Positions 17,216-27,630 of a stretch of DNA of 64,000 nt are shown piece by piece. The notes below the pieces were generated by a model that was not told the DNA's origin, ran no database searches, and was given only the letters and a program-made list of their open reading frames with translations. The position numbers were made by a program, and so were the translations under genes. The stretch comes from Agarivorans sp. TSD2052 (GTDB taxonomy: Bacteria > Pseudomonadota > Gammaproteobacteria > Enterobacterales > Celerinatantimonadaceae). The first letter of the stretch is position 1; each line of letters opens with the position of its first letter. The DNA lies in the NCBI RefSeq assembly GCF_023238625.1, contig NZ_CP096670.1:4174001-4238000 (forward strand), written 5' to 3'.

Positions 17216-18496
17216 ATGGATTTAGTAAAGCTCGTTTCACTCCCAGTCATTGCCTTATCGTTTCTCATAGGATGTGGGGGCGGAAGTTCAAATAGTTCTC
17301 AAACTACGAATAATGAAGAATCAGTACCTGAATTACCTAGCGTTCAGGGGGAGTTCAAATCGAAAAAAGATAGCGGATTTGTCTTTCCTACCAACCTAAT
17401 TAGCATGTATGCGAGCAATAAATGTCAGCGTTATGACAGATATTATGAAACAGAAAATGTTTTAGTATTTGGCAGCGCCGTTCCTACAGCGGAACTATTT
17501 GAGCGATTTGCCACCTGGACCGAATTTGGCCTTACCGAGTTAAAGCAAAAAATGGGCGTTGATCTCGTTGCGCTACAACAAAAATATTCCTTTAGCTTAG
17601 AAACCTATTTAACAGCAGCAAAATACCTACAAGAACAATTAGGCCATTTCGAAGGCAACATGTTGTATCAACAAATTACCGGTGAAGAACTCCCCCTTAG
17701 TTACGAAGACATAACTAGCTTTCCCGAACAGCAAAAGTTCTTATATAAAAAAGTCCGCCAATTGAGCCTAGTTCAGCTAAATACTCTTATAAAAATCATT
17801 CAAGAGGATTCTGCTTACAGTAAACTTTCAGCGAGTTTTGCTCAGGCTTTACCGGGTAAACCTATAGTGTGCTTAAATCCTGCTTATAACAGCAGTGATT
17901 TGTGGGCGACTGGCAATTTAGTCGGCTATACAGCCCGCACTAATGACGCAAGACCTAGCTCGGCGTACATTGTGACCCATGAACTTACCCACACTCTGCA
18001 GCATCAATATGTCACCTACTTAAGTCAGGTAGATCGCTGGTTTTTAGAAGGAAGTGCCGAGTATGCAATGGGTCATGAACCTGACCCTAACAATCACACT
18101 AAAGGCTACCCTCTTGATGACAAATATCAGAGCGTATTAGGCAGTAATTCTTATTCTCACTATGGTATAGCGGTTACTTACTTAGAAGGCACATCACCAG
18201 GCTTTACGATGAACGTACTAAAGCATATTGCTGACCACGGTATATACCATGTCGTAGAATACGGCGACTACTCAGAATACGAATACGATAAGTTCAATCA
18301 ACCAAACCCCGATTTTAGAGCCGCATTTAATGCCTATGCTAAACGCCCAGACGGTAGCGCACTGACTTATGCCGATTTTGAAAGTGAATACCACGAATTA
18401 ATTGATCAGTGGATCGCCATAAGCCCTACTGCTTTATCCCGTTCGAGCAGCCAATTAATAGATACCAACTCAGAACCGTTCTTGCTAGAGCGCTAA
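17216..18496 (+). CDS. Lipoprotein zinc metallopeptidase, gluzincin type
   Basis: I cannot assign this 426-residue protein to a named family, but it looks like a secreted peptidase. The signal peptide ends in the lipobox LIGC (lipid-bearing Cys20), followed by a Gly/Ser/Asn-rich linker. The zinc motif HELTH is at residues 255-259. A WFLEGSAEYAMG segment follows (E278 as third ligand), the layout of gluzincins of the peptidase MA clan. A region of helices comes before the catalytic core. It may be held at the outer membrane or released. It is a single-gene unit with its own bidirectional terminator; substrate unknown. Confidence 0.75.
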   Translation: MDLVKLVSLPVIALSFLIGCGGGSSNSSQTTNNEESVPELPSVQGEFKSKKDSGFVFPTNLISMYASNKCQRYDRYYETENVLVFGSAVPTAELFERFATWTEFGLTELKQKMGVDLVALQQKYSFSLETYLTAAKYLQEQLGHFEGNMLYQQITGEELPLSYEDITSFPEQQKFLYKKVRQLSLVQLNTLIKIIQEDSAYSKLSASFAQALPGKPIVCLNPAYNSSDLWATGNLVGYTARTNDARPSSAYIVTHELTHTLQHQYVTYLSQVDRWFLEGSAEYAMGHEPDPNNHTKGYPLDDKYQSVLGSNSYSHYGIAVTYLEGTSPGFTMNVLKHIADHGIYHVVEYGDYSEYEYDKFNQPNPDFRAAFNAYAKRPDGSALTYADFESEYHELIDQWIAISPTALSRSSSQLIDTNSEPFLLER

Positions 18497-18504
18497 TTTG
18501 AAGC

Positions 18505-18540
18505 GCATAAAGCCTGATGATTGATTCACAGGCTTTATGC
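18505..18540. terminator. Terminator between metallopeptidase and acyltransferase genes
   Basis: GCATAAAGCCTG (18505-18516) pairs perfectly with CAGGCTTTATGC (18529-18540) around a 12-base loop, between two converging genes. Confidence 0.75.
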
Positions 18541-18554
18541 TTAATATTTGGAAG

Positions 18555-19589
18555 TTAAGGCACCAACCAGCGAGTGGCCGACCAACGAGTTAACAGCCAA
18601 CTAACGGCAAAAGCCAAGGCTAAGGCCACTGCTGTTATTACCAGCAAAGCAATGCTCGAATGGCCAAACCATTGGTAGATACCGTAATCTGGATTTCGCA
18701 CCGGAATGAGGAATAACGGATGAACTAAATAAATACCAAAGCTGTATTTTGATATGGTTTTAATTAGCGGCCTCAAGCCATCAGGTATACGTTCAGCATA
18801 AGCCTTAGCCAATACAAATAGGCTCATGGCAATTACCGCCGTATTAAGACTTTTATAACCCATAAATACGCTGCTGTATTCACCTTGCTGCCAAATGTAA
18901 AAAGCACTGCCAAACACATTAAAAGCCAGTGTAGCCACACCCGTCGCTAACCAAAACTTCAAATAAGGTGTTTGATCATGGTTAAACAAATACCACCCCA
19001 TAACCAAATAACCGCTATACAAGATAATATTCTGACGTAAGGGGGTTTCTACCTTTAGCCAATGCATTAAGGTGAGAACTAACCAGGCCGCTAACAACAA
19101 TAATATGCGCTGTTTTTCCATCTTATAGAGCAAAGGCGCGAGCAATGGAATGACAAAATACAGCGGAATGAAATCATAGAAAAACCACAAGTGGTACCAC
19201 GTGTGTTCGTTAGGCGCATTTTCCAATAGATTGGCAGTAACATCCCAGGACCAAATGCCTTGTTGGTAACCGCCGATAAACGCATAGATAACGGTCCAAG
19301 CTAAAAATGGGAGTAATACTTTTGCTAACCTTCTCGGCAAATAATGGCTTACATTAAATGGCCGTTGGTCCGACATCAGCAATGCACCACTAATCATAAT
19401 GAACACCGGTACAGCCCAACGACTAATCGCATTAAGAGAGACTGCTGGCAGCCATTCGTGCCAAGCCAAATCAGGCACTAAATCGCGATAAGGCCCTAGC
19501 ACGTGAATACTCACCACCGCAATGGCAGCAATAAAGCGCAAACATTCAATATAAAATAAGGAGGGTCTGGTGGTTTGCTTAGCACTCAT
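18555..19589 (-). CDS. Membrane O-acyltransferase, acyltransferase family 3
   Basis: This 344-residue integral membrane protein has about ten hydrophobic helices. Near the N-terminus is YIECLRFIAAIAVVSIHV, where the conserved histidine of the family-3 acyltransferases (OafA/WecH type) lies. A later VFIMISGALL segment also fits. Such proteins transfer acetyl or other acyl groups to surface sugars or small metabolites. WecH-like and OafA-like members cannot be separated here, and no extra SGNH domain is attached. The start is an ATG; the gene shares a gap with the divergent cyclase at 19708, and their link is unknown. Confidence 0.85.
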   Translation of the reverse strand: MSAKQTTRPSLFYIECLRFIAAIAVVSIHVLGPYRDLVPDLAWHEWLPAVSLNAISRWAVPVFIMISGALLMSDQRPFNVSHYLPRRLAKVLLPFLAWTVIYAFIGGYQQGIWSWDVTANLLENAPNEHTWYHLWFFYDFIPLYFVIPLLAPLLYKMEKQRILLLLAAWLVLTLMHWLKVETPLRQNIILYSGYLVMGWYLFNHDQTPYLKFWLATGVATLAFNVFGSAFYIWQQGEYSSVFMGYKSLNTAVIAMSLFVLAKAYAERIPDGLRPLIKTISKYSFGIYLVHPLFLIPVRNPDYGIYQWFGHSSIALLVITAVALALAFAVSWLLTRWSATRWLVP

Positions 19590-19707
19590 GAAAATTTGCT
19601 TACTTAAGGTAAATATTTAACTCCAACTGTAGCACAGTCATTTGCCTATGAAAGCCTTTAACCTTACACTAAGGCATTGAATAAAAGCCAAATTGCAAGG
19701 AGTGCAA

Positions 19708-21171
19708 GTGCCCATTTACAGTCTATGGCACGATAAACGTAAGTTTGTGGTGGTGCTGTCGCTATTGTTGTTATGTGCTTTTTGGCTAACCTCATGGTTA
19801 AGTTATCAAGTCGCCCATAACTCTTTGAGCGAACAGATTGAAACCAATCATTTGCCATTGACCAGTGATACAATTTATTCAGAAATTCAACGCGACTTAT
19901 CACGGCCCATTTTTATTTCTTCGCTAATGGCGCAAGATACCTTTGTTCGTGACTGGGCCATTCAAGACAACGAGACAGCCGAACCCATTGTTCGTTACCT
20001 CACTGCTATTCAACAACGTTATCAAACCGTTACTGCCTTTTTTGTTTCAAGTAAATCATCTCGCTACTATCACCCTGACGGCATCATAAAAACACTATCA
20101 AAAAATAACTTAGATGACGCTTGGTTTTTCCGCGTCAGTCAGCTGCCTCCCGCCCAAGACTATGAAATCAACATTGACTATGACACTGCCGATGCAAACC
20201 GTATTACGGTATTTGTAAACTACAAAGTGTACGATTTTGATGGAAAGCTGATTGGTGTAACGGGTGTTGGTCTAAACGTAGAATCCGTTAAAGAAATGAT
20301 TAGCCTTTATCAACAGCGCTATCAGCGTAGCGTTTACTTCATTGATGCCACAGGCAATTTAGCCCTCAGTGATAACAATTTCCAAGGGCCCCGAAATATT
20401 CATCAACGCGAAGGCTTGGCCGAGCAAGTTGATTTATTGCTGAGTAGCCACAATGGCCGTTATCACTTTATGGAACAGGGAAAAATGCACTTTTTGAACG
20501 CTCGTTATATTCCAGAGTTTGACTGGTATTTGATGGTTGAACAGGAAGATGCTCCCGCTACCCAACAACTTCAGCAAACCTTAATACTCAATTTAGTGAT
20601 CAGCATTGCTGTGACCTTAGGCATGCTACTTGTGGCCAACTTTACTTTGGGGCGCTACCAGCGTCGCCTAGAGACATTAGCCTCTACCGACAAACTAACT
20701 GGCGCCTTTAATCGGCAGAGTTTTGAAGGACAACTTGAGCAGGTGATAGACATACAACACCGAGCCAGTAGTCCCTGTTCGCTGATAATTTTTGATGTCG
20801 ACCACTTTAAGCATATCAACGACAAATTTGGCCACTTAGTTGGAGATAAGGCGTTAATAAAAGTGACTGAGATTGCCGAAAAAAATATCCGCCAATCGGA
20901 TATTGTATGTCGCTGGGGAGGGGAAGAGTTCGTTATACTCTTGCCTAACTGTGATGCCTTAGCAGCCTTAGAGGTCGCTGAAAAAATCCGTATAGCCATT
21001 AACAATGATCAACAAACTATCGATGGTCATCAAGTCAATTTGAGCATCAGCTGTGGTATTGCGCAAATCAAAACCCATGAAGTCCTCGCCAGTTTAATGA
21101 TTAACCGCGCAGATCAAGCCATGTATCAAGCCAAGCAAAATGGTCGCAACCGCAGCGTGGTTGCAGATTAA
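19708..21171 (+). CDS. Diguanylate cyclase with periplasmic Cache-type sensor
   Basis: This protein makes cyclic di-GMP. I use the GTG at 19708 because AAGGAG lies five bases before it; the open frame to a TTG at 19693 would remove that spacing. One helix (about residues 13-33) and a second (about 290-310) bracket a dCache-like sensor domain. The GGDEF domain follows, with RWGGEEF as its active loop and the RxxD inhibitory site just upstream (RQSDIVCRW), so it should be active and feedback-inhibited. The catalytic Asp of DVDHFKHINDKFGHLVGD is intact. Together with the second GGDEF gene at 58.6 kb it suggests c-di-GMP control of attachment or motility. Confidence 0.92.
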   Translation: MPIYSLWHDKRKFVVVLSLLLLCAFWLTSWLSYQVAHNSLSEQIETNHLPLTSDTIYSEIQRDLSRPIFISSLMAQDTFVRDWAIQDNETAEPIVRYLTAIQQRYQTVTAFFVSSKSSRYYHPDGIIKTLSKNNLDDAWFFRVSQLPPAQDYEINIDYDTADANRITVFVNYKVYDFDGKLIGVTGVGLNVESVKEMISLYQQRYQRSVYFIDATGNLALSDNNFQGPRNIHQREGLAEQVDLLLSSHNGRYHFMEQGKMHFLNARYIPEFDWYLMVEQEDAPATQQLQQTLILNLVISIAVTLGMLLVANFTLGRYQRRLETLASTDKLTGAFNRQSFEGQLEQVIDIQHRASSPCSLIIFDVDHFKHINDKFGHLVGDKALIKVTEIAEKNIRQSDIVCRWGGEEFVILLPNCDALAALEVAEKIRIAINNDQQTIDGHQVNLSISCGIAQIKTHEVLASLMINRADQAMYQAKQNGRNRSVVAD

Positions 21172-21188
21172 CTCAATAACAGAAACTT

Positions 21189-21211
21189 CGCCCACCAAGA
21201 AAAGGTGGGCG
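21189..21211. terminator. Hairpin between the cyclase and DUF4136 genes
   Basis: CGCCCACC (21189-21196) pairs with GGTGGGCG (21204-21211), loop AAGAAAA, in the short gap between converging genes. There is no clear T-tract. Confidence 0.5.
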
Positions 21212-21217
21212 CTAACG

Positions 21218-21745
21218 CTATTGCGCGCTAGGTGGGTAGTTAGCTAACATCAAAGCGATTTGCTCACTAATGAATTTAGCACGACTCTCTGGCCCCATGG
21301 TTTCACGTAGTTGGCTTTGCGAGATAGACCGCCAAACTATTGATGTGGTCTTTGGGTCTAGAAACTCGACCACTAATTTACCGTATTTACGTTCTTTGTA
21401 ACGATCGGGTGAACTCATCCCTATCGCCCCATGCTTACGCCCTACACCTACCGAAAAAGAACCACCGTAAGACTCTAACTCGGTTGCTGTATCAACGCGG
21501 TAATCAACCAATAAATCTGCTTGTTCGATAGTCACAGCCTGCAAATGTTTCATCTGCAACTGGCTAGTTAACTCTCGCTCAATTCGTTGAGCGTCAATGC
21601 TAACCACCGCCCCTTCGGGCATGGGTGAGAAGGCAAAATCTTGATACTGGGAGAAATCTTGATCAACATTGTAATCAGTGGCGGGTTTAACCGTACAAGC
21701 CACCGTTAAACTCGCCACACAGGCGATAATAAAAAAACGATACAT
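21218..21745 (-). CDS. DUF4136 lipoprotein
   Basis: The 175-residue protein begins with a lipoprotein signal peptide (lipobox TVAC, Cys17). It then shows the DUF4136 pattern: DYNVDQDFSQYQDFAF early, a VDYRVDT strand in the middle, and KLVVEFLDPKTTSIVWRSIS near the end. The family is a small outer-membrane-attached lipoprotein of unknown role in many proteobacteria. The ATG has GGAG upstream. No operon partner. Confidence 0.85.
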   Translation of the reverse strand: MYRFFIIACVASLTVACTVKPATDYNVDQDFSQYQDFAFSPMPEGAVVSIDAQRIERELTSQLQMKHLQAVTIEQADLLVDYRVDTATELESYGGSFSVGVGRKHGAIGMSSPDRYKERKYGKLVVEFLDPKTTSIVWRSISQSQLRETMGPESRAKFISEQIALMLANYPPSAQ

Positions 21746-21829
21746 TTGCTACTCCAACTGCCAATAAACTTTAACGACGATAATCTAAATCTAACATAAG
21801 TCGGCGCTTTTACCGCAGTTTGTTAATAC

Positions 21830-21858
21830 TTAACCACAGCGCGGCGCTCTGTTATAAT
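21830..21858 (+). promoter_or_regulatory. Likely sigma-70 promoter of tcdA
   Basis: A perfect -10 (TATAAT, 21853-21858) with a moderate -35 (TTAACC, 21830-21835) at 17 bp spacing, 30 bases before the tcdA start. Confidence 0.6.
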
Positions 21859-21887
21859 CGCCGCCGTTATTTTTATCGTGGTTTATC

Positions 21888-22664
21888 ATGTCTCAATTTG
21901 AACAGCGCTTTGGTGGCATCGCCCGCTTATACGGTACAGCCGCACTGGCAACATTCCAACAATCTCACGTTTGTGTCATTGGCATCGGCGGAGTGGGTTC
22001 GTGGGCAGCAGAAGCTTTGGCCAGAAGCGGTATTGGCCGAATCACTTTGATTGATTTAGATGACATTTGTACCACCAACACTAATCGTCAGATCCATGCT
22101 ACACGCAATACTATCGGCCAATCTAAAACTGAAGTAATGCGCGAGCGCATTCTACAAATCAATCCAGAATGTGATTGCATCGAGATTGAAGACTTCGTCA
22201 CCAAAGATAATCTGAGTGAATACATCACTAAGGATTTTGACTACGTGATTGATGCCATTGATAGCGTCAAAGCCAAATCTGCGTTAATTGCCTACTGTAA
22301 ACGCAACAAAATTAAGTTGGTGACGGTAGGCGGCGCTGGTGGACAAATTGACCCTACTCAGATAAAAATCACTGATTTAGCCAAAACCATTCAAGACCCA
22401 TTAGCCGCCAAAGTGCGTAATGAGCTGCGGCGTTTTTATAACTTTAGCAAAAACCCTAAACGTAAATTTGGCGTGGATTGCGTTTATTCTACCGAGCAAC
22501 TGATATATCCCAGCAGTGACGGCACCACTTGCATGGCAAAACCCGATGCTGGAGGCAGCATGCGTATGGATTGCAGTAGCGGTTTTGGCGCCGTGACTCA
22601 CCTTACCGCTAGTTTTGCATTTGCCGCGGTATCTCGAGTGTTGAAAAAATTGGCCTGTTTATAA
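21888..22664 (+). CDS. tcdA: tRNA threonylcarbamoyladenosine dehydratase TcdA
   Basis: TcdA (CsdL) is an E1-like enzyme that turns t6A37 of ANN-decoding tRNAs into its cyclic form (ct6A) using ATP. The 258 residues contain the nucleotide-binding motif VIGIGGVGSWAAEALARSGIG, the LIDLDDICTTNTNRQ segment with the Arg/Asn of the ThiF/MoeB fold, and the C-terminal AVTHLTASFAFAAVSRVL helix. The length is normal. The gene is monocistronic with a good promoter in front. Confidence 0.93.
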   Translation: MSQFEQRFGGIARLYGTAALATFQQSHVCVIGIGGVGSWAAEALARSGIGRITLIDLDDICTTNTNRQIHATRNTIGQSKTEVMRERILQINPECDCIEIEDFVTKDNLSEYITKDFDYVIDAIDSVKAKSALIAYCKRNKIKLVTVGGAGGQIDPTQIKITDLAKTIQDPLAAKVRNELRRFYNFSKNPKRKFGVDCVYSTEQLIYPSSDGTTCMAKPDAGGSMRMDCSSGFGAVTHLTASFAFAAVSRVLKKLACL

Positions 22665-22846
22665 CACCGTATGTATGCCCATATATAGAGACAAGGCCTT
22701 GATAGCCTATGATTAAAATCATCATTTTTGATTAATGTGTCGATTTTTTTGTCGCTAAATGAACGCTAAACCTAAAAAAATATCGGATTTAAGACTAATT
22801 ACTAAGCGCTGTTCTATGCTTAATTAACCAGCAAAGGAGAGCCAAA

Positions 22847-24481
22847 ATGTCTTGGGATAAATCCAGCCTACGCTTTAAAATTCTGTCGGTACTGATCGCA
22901 TCGCTAATATTATTAATGGCTGTCGCCATTTACACTGCCGTTCAATTACGAGAAACCGCGCATAAATTTGATAAACTCACTCATACCGAAGTGCATCTAG
23001 AAGAAGTCACCCTGCTTTCTCACATTGCCTTTAAAACACAGATTCAAGAGTGGAAGAACGTATTACTGCGCGGCCATGATGCTAATCAAAATAAAAAATA
23101 CTGGGGACGCTTTCAAGAGCAACAGCAACAAGTACAACAGATGGTCACGACCTTGGTGAGCGAACTACAAGCGTCAGACTATCCAGAGTTAGCCAATATC
23201 GCTAGCAGTTTTCTGGCATCTCACAAAACCATGGGCACAGCGTATGCAAAAGGCAAAGCCGCATACGAAGCTGCAGGTTTCGATTATAGAGTGGGTGATA
23301 AAGCGGTGGCAGGCATTGACCGAGCGCCATCGAAATCAATGCAAGCCTTAAGTGAGCAACTAGCTGCAATCACTGCCAAGCGTTTTGCTGAAAACAATAC
23401 GCAGGCCACAGCGGTCAGTAATATTAGCTTTATCATCATTGGTATTAGCGGTGTATTGGTTATTTTTGTCAGTTTTATTTTCATGGAACGTCAATGTATT
23501 AAACCGATTAACTCTCTGGTAGAAGACATCGACGTATTAGCCAATGGCAAGCTAAACATCACGGTAAACCTAAAGCGCGGCGATGAGCTAGGAAGACTGG
23601 CAGACGCAACCCGTAAACTGCAGCAATTTTTGCTTACCACGGTTGCCGATTTAAGCCAATCAGGAGAGCAGCTACACAGCTCTTCTGGCATGTTAAACAG
23701 CATGTCTGAAGACTTAGCTAAAGGTACTCATCAACAACGTGAAAGCTCAGATCTGGTGGCAACTGCCATTCAAGAAATGTCACACTCTGCCAATGAAGTG
23801 TCCCAAACGGCTGCCAATACCGCCGATACCACTCATAATACCGATCTCACCGCCCATAATGGCGCAGAAGCAATGAAACAGGTAATCAACACTATAAATA
23901 CCCAAGTATCAGATATCAGCCACGCCGGTGAAGTGGTAAAAGATTTGGCCACTGATACCAATAATGTGGGTGCTGTCTTAGATGTGATTAAGGGGATTGC
24001 CGAACAAACCAATCTACTGGCACTCAATGCCGCTATTGAAGCGGCCCGCGCTGGAGAGCAAGGCAGAGGCTTTGCGGTGGTGGCCGATGAGGTCAGAACA
24101 CTGGCGCAAAAAACTCAACAAAGCACCAGTGAAATTCAAAATATTTTGGAGAAAATACAAGGGGGCGCTAATAACGCAGTGACCGCTATGGAGCAAAGCC
24201 AAAACCGTACTGATGAGGTGGTGCAACAGGTGGAAACCGCTGAAAATCTAATCTCGGAGATTGTCACCTCTATTGGTAGTATCAACGAGATGAATTTACA
24301 CATTGCGTCTGCCGCTAAAGAGCAAACCACCGTCGCAGGAGAGATAGCCACCCTGATTGAGCGGATTGCCGATGTGGCTGCCCAAAATTCTCAGCAAGTG
24401 GATGAATCAAATCAAATTAGCGAGCAACTAAATGCCCTCGCCGATGACTTTAATACACAACTCAAACGCTTCGTTTATTAA
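22847..24481 (+). CDS. Methyl-accepting chemotaxis protein
   Basis: This 544-residue chemoreceptor has membrane helices at about 12-32 and 190-210. The periplasmic domain between them is helical ([20 protein letters not shown], then [20 protein letters not shown]), close to a four-helix-bundle or a Tar-like/haem-binding sensor. HAMP and the long signalling coil follow, with the conserved tip [26 protein letters not shown] precedes the ATG well. It shares a bidirectional terminator with the RND gene downstream. The ligand is unknown. Confidence 0.92.
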   Translation: MSWDKSSLRFKILSVLIASLILLMAVAIYTAVQLRETAHKFDKLTHTEVHLEEVTLLSHIAFKTQIQEWKNVLLRGHDANQNKKYWGRFQEQQQQVQQMVTTLVSELQASDYPELANIASSFLASHKTMGTAYAKGKAAYEAAGFDYRVGDKAVAGIDRAPSKSMQALSEQLAAITAKRFAENNTQATAVSNISFIIIGISGVLVIFVSFIFMERQCIKPINSLVEDIDVLANGKLNITVNLKRGDELGRLADATRKLQQFLLTTVADLSQSGEQLHSSSGMLNSMSEDLAKGTHQQRESSDLVATAIQEMSHSANEVSQTAANTADTTHNTDLTAHNGAEAMKQVINTINTQVSDISHAGEVVKDLATDTNNVGAVLDVIKGIAEQTNLLALNAAIEAARAGEQGRGFAVVADEVRTLAQKTQQSTSEIQNILEKIQGGANNAVTAMEQSQNRTDEVVQQVETAENLISEIVTSIGSINEMNLHIASAAKEQTTVAGEIATLIERIADVAAQNSQQVDESNQISEQLNALADDFNTQLKRFVY

Positions 24482-24495
24482 TGCTTTACTGCAAT

Positions 24496-24524
24496 AAAAA
24501 ACCCAGCATTATGCTGGGTTTTTT
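24496..24524. terminator. Bidirectional terminator between chemoreceptor and RND permease
   Basis: AAAAAACCCAGCAT pairs with ATGCTGGGTTTTTT, flanked by A- and T-runs on both sides. Confidence 0.92.
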
Positions 24525-24547
24525 GTCTCTAAGATAAGCTCATTGAC

Positions 24548-27500
24548 CTAATCGGCAACCGTTTCACCTTCTAGGTGATCAACACTTGGCACCGGTTTAT
24601 GGTTAGCACCTAAGTACGAATAGATCACCGGTAATACAAACAAGGTAAATACCGTACCAATCGATAAGCCGGCACAAATCACCATACCAATATCGAAACG
24701 AGCCGCAGCACCAGGTCCAACAGCCAATAGCAGAGGAATTAGACCCGCGACCATCGAAATAGTGGTCATCAAAATCGCACGTAAACGAATACGCGCCGCA
24801 TGACGAATGGCAGTAATCTTATCTTCACCACGCAAAATTTGACGCTCTTTGGCGACTTCGCACATCAAAATACCGTGTTTAGTAATCAAGCCCACCAGGG
24901 TGATCATACCAATTTGGGTATAGATATTAAGCGTTGCCAAGCCCCAACCCATCATCAACAAGGCGCCACATATCGCCAAAGGCACCGACACCATAATCAC
25001 AAGTGGATCTCGGATGCTTTCAAACTGCGCCGCTAATACCAAGAAGATAATCGCCAAGGCTAAACCAAAGGTTGCGAACAGCGCCGACCCCTCTTGCACA
25101 TACTGACGCGATTCGCCTTTGTATTCAAAACCATAACCCTTTGGCAAAATCTCAGCCGATTTTTGCTCCAAGAATGCCAATGCATCCCCCATGGTTTGGC
25201 CGGGCATCAGCGCACCATTCAAGGTAACAGAGTTAGTTTGGTTCATTTGCAACAGGGCATCTGGCTGACCCGTTAAGTCCCACTCAATCAAGTTAGCCAA
25301 AGGCACAGGGCTACCATCTACGGTTTTCACGTAAAATTGACCTATCGCCTCAGGGCTTAAGCGGTCTACCCGCTTAACCTGCGGAATAACTTCATAAGAG
25401 CGACCGTCATAGTTAATGTGGTTAATGTAACCATCCCCCATTAAGGTGCCCAGCGTACTGGCAATGTCGGCCATTTTTACGCCATAAGCACCCGCTTTAT
25501 CGCGGTTCACTTTGATATCTAAGGTGGCGGTTTGAAATTTGGTATCCAAGTCGGTAAATACAAAGAAACCACTGTGCATCGCAGCTTGTTGCAGCTCTTG
25601 CGCCAAACTCACCAAAGTGCGGTAATCACCAGTACCTTGCAATACAAATTGCACAGGGAAACCGCCACTCCCGCCGGGTAACACTGGCAGTGGGAATGAT
25701 GCCACCGACACACCCGCAAGATCGGCAGTTTTTTCCTGAATGGTTTTAACCAAAGTATCTTGGTCCATGGTGCGATCTTCCCATACCGTGGTATTTAGGA
25801 AGCCAAGACCTTGCGTTGCGCTAGGAATACCCGCCAAGGTAAATGAACCGGCGATATCATCTAACTCTAAGCCAATACGCCCCACTTCAGTGGTGTACTG
25901 GTCCATATAGTCAAGGTTGGCGCCGGCTGGGCCATTTGCCATAATCATTGCCGCCCCCTTATCTTCCGCCGGTGCTAACTCGGTGGGGATGATTTTCAGC
26001 AAGGGATAGAGCGAGGCCATCACCAGTATCGCGAATACCACAATCACCGGTCGACGCTTAAGCAAAGCGCCAATCATCTTGTCATAACCGCTATCTAGAC
26101 GGTCTAAGAAGTTATGTACGCCAACCTCAAATCGACCCGGGTTAGGGTTGTGTTTAAGTAATACCGAACACATTACTGGCGAGAGCGTTAAGGCCACAAA
26201 ACCCGATACCACTACTGCGCCCGCCAAGGTTAAAGCAAACTCAGCAAACAGCACCCCAGTTAAGCCTTCAACCAAGGCAATCGGCGAATACACCGCGGCC
26301 AAGGTGATGGTCATTGAAATCACCGGTAAGGCAATTTCACGCGTTCCGACAATGGCGGCATCAAAAGGCTTCATACCTTGTCGAATATGCCGGTCAACGT
26401 TCTCCACCACCACAATCGCATCATCTACCACCAAACCAATAGCAAGTACCATGGCTAATAGCGTGAGCAAGTTAAGTGAGAAGCCGAGCGCTTGCATAGC
26501 TAAACAAACACCAATCAGCGATAAAGGAATCGCAATCACCGGAATGAGTACCGCGCGCAAATTCCCCATGAATAAGAAAATGACCACCACCACAATAATG
26601 GTGGCTTCCACAATCGTAGTCAGTACTTCATTAATGGATGATTCTATGTACTCGGTTGAGTCGTAGAGTACTTTCATCCCCATACTGTCCGGCAGGTTAG
26701 CCTCAATCTCCGGCAACATGTCGATCACAGACTTAGCTACAGTAAGCGGGTTTGCTGTTGGTGTAGGGTCAATGGCCACCACCACTGCGGTTTGCGCATC
26801 CGCTTTAGCGCGCACTGTTTCACGCGCAGCGCCTAATTCAATGTCGGCCACATCACTTAAACGCACAATACCATTGTTGCTGCGAGAAACGATTAACTGC
26901 TCGAACTCTGCGCGAGATTTTAAATCAGTATCCGCTTCAACGTTGTACAAGAAAAAACGACTTTTTGCCTGGCCCGGCGCCGATCTAAAGTTGTTATTTT
27001 GTAGTGCACTCACCACCTCGGCGGCGGTAAGCTTATGGTTAGCTAGCTTAATAGGGTCAAGCCACACTCGCATCGACAACTGAGGACCATATACGTTGGC
27101 TTTTGCCACCCCGGTGATGGTCACCATTTGCGGTTGAACATTGCGGTTAACATAATCAACAATTTGCGCCGATTTAAGCTCATCACTACTAAACGCAATG
27201 TACATAATCGAGGTACTAGAACCAGTAGAGCGCGAAATGTTCGGGTCTAAAGCTTCACTGGGTAAACGGGCCCGTACAGCATTAACCTTAGCCATCACTT
27301 CTGATAGCGCGGCATCGGGATCTGAGCCTGTCTTCATATAAGCAGTAATGGTACTGCTACCCATGGCAGATTTAGATTCCAAGAAATCCAAATTGTCAGC
27401 CTCAGCAATTGACTGCTGCAAAGGTTGGGTAATAAAGCCTTGAATAACTTCAGCAGGCGCGCCGTAATAGGCGGTGCTCACCGTAATTACTGTGTTGGTT

Positions 27501-27619
27501 AACTCTGGGTACTCTCGAATTTGCAGTTTGAAAATGGACTGAATACCCACAATCAATAACAGCAAACTCAAAGACAGAGCTAACACCGGCCGCCGAATAA
27601 AAATATCGGTAAATTTCAT
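24548..27619 (-). CDS. RND multidrug efflux permease (HAE1 family)
   Basis: This 1023-residue inner-membrane pump has the twelve-helix RND layout. After the first helix (FIRRPVLALSLSLLLLIVGI) come the periplasmic porter domain, helices with the VDDAIVVVENVDRH segment that carries the two proton-relay aspartates, and the second half. It is of the MexI/VexF type, and works as a proton antiporter that exports drugs through a TolC-like channel. The membrane-fusion gene lies just upstream (11 bp gap) and the TetR regulator before that, so transcription is regulator-adaptor-pump. No outer-membrane channel gene is present, so a TolC from elsewhere is needed. Confidence 0.93.
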   Translation of the reverse strand: MKFTDIFIRRPVLALSLSLLLLIVGIQSIFKLQIREYPELTNTVITVSTAYYGAPAEVIQGFITQPLQQSIAEADNLDFLESKSAMGSSTITAYMKTGSDPDAALSEVMAKVNAVRARLPSEALDPNISRSTGSSTSIMYIAFSSDELKSAQIVDYVNRNVQPQMVTITGVAKANVYGPQLSMRVWLDPIKLANHKLTAAEVVSALQNNNFRSAPGQAKSRFFLYNVEADTDLKSRAEFEQLIVSRSNNGIVRLSDVADIELGAARETVRAKADAQTAVVVAIDPTPTANPLTVAKSVIDMLPEIEANLPDSMGMKVLYDSTEYIESSINEVLTTIVEATIIVVVVIFLFMGNLRAVLIPVIAIPLSLIGVCLAMQALGFSLNLLTLLAMVLAIGLVVDDAIVVVENVDRHIRQGMKPFDAAIVGTREIALPVISMTITLAAVYSPIALVEGLTGVLFAEFALTLAGAVVVSGFVALTLSPVMCSVLLKHNPNPGRFEVGVHNFLDRLDSGYDKMIGALLKRRPVIVVFAILVMASLYPLLKIIPTELAPAEDKGAAMIMANGPAGANLDYMDQYTTEVGRIGLELDDIAGSFTLAGIPSATQGLGFLNTTVWEDRTMDQDTLVKTIQEKTADLAGVSVASFPLPVLPGGSGGFPVQFVLQGTGDYRTLVSLAQELQQAAMHSGFFVFTDLDTKFQTATLDIKVNRDKAGAYGVKMADIASTLGTLMGDGYINHINYDGRSYEVIPQVKRVDRLSPEAIGQFYVKTVDGSPVPLANLIEWDLTGQPDALLQMNQTNSVTLNGALMPGQTMGDALAFLEQKSAEILPKGYGFEYKGESRQYVQEGSALFATFGLALAIIFLVLAAQFESIRDPLVIMVSVPLAICGALLMMGWGLATLNIYTQIGMITLVGLITKHGILMCEVAKERQILRGEDKITAIRHAARIRLRAILMTTISMVAGLIPLLLAVGPGAAARFDIGMVICAGLSIGTVFTLFVLPVIYSYLGANHKPVPSVDHLEGETVAD

Positions 27620-27630
27620 GACCTAAGCTC

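Noticed and set aside
26148-26666. A long plus-strand frame antisense to the RND permease
   Set aside because: Its composition (Ser/Thr/Lys-rich) is the antisense shadow of the conserved permease. The minus frame has clear RND motifs.
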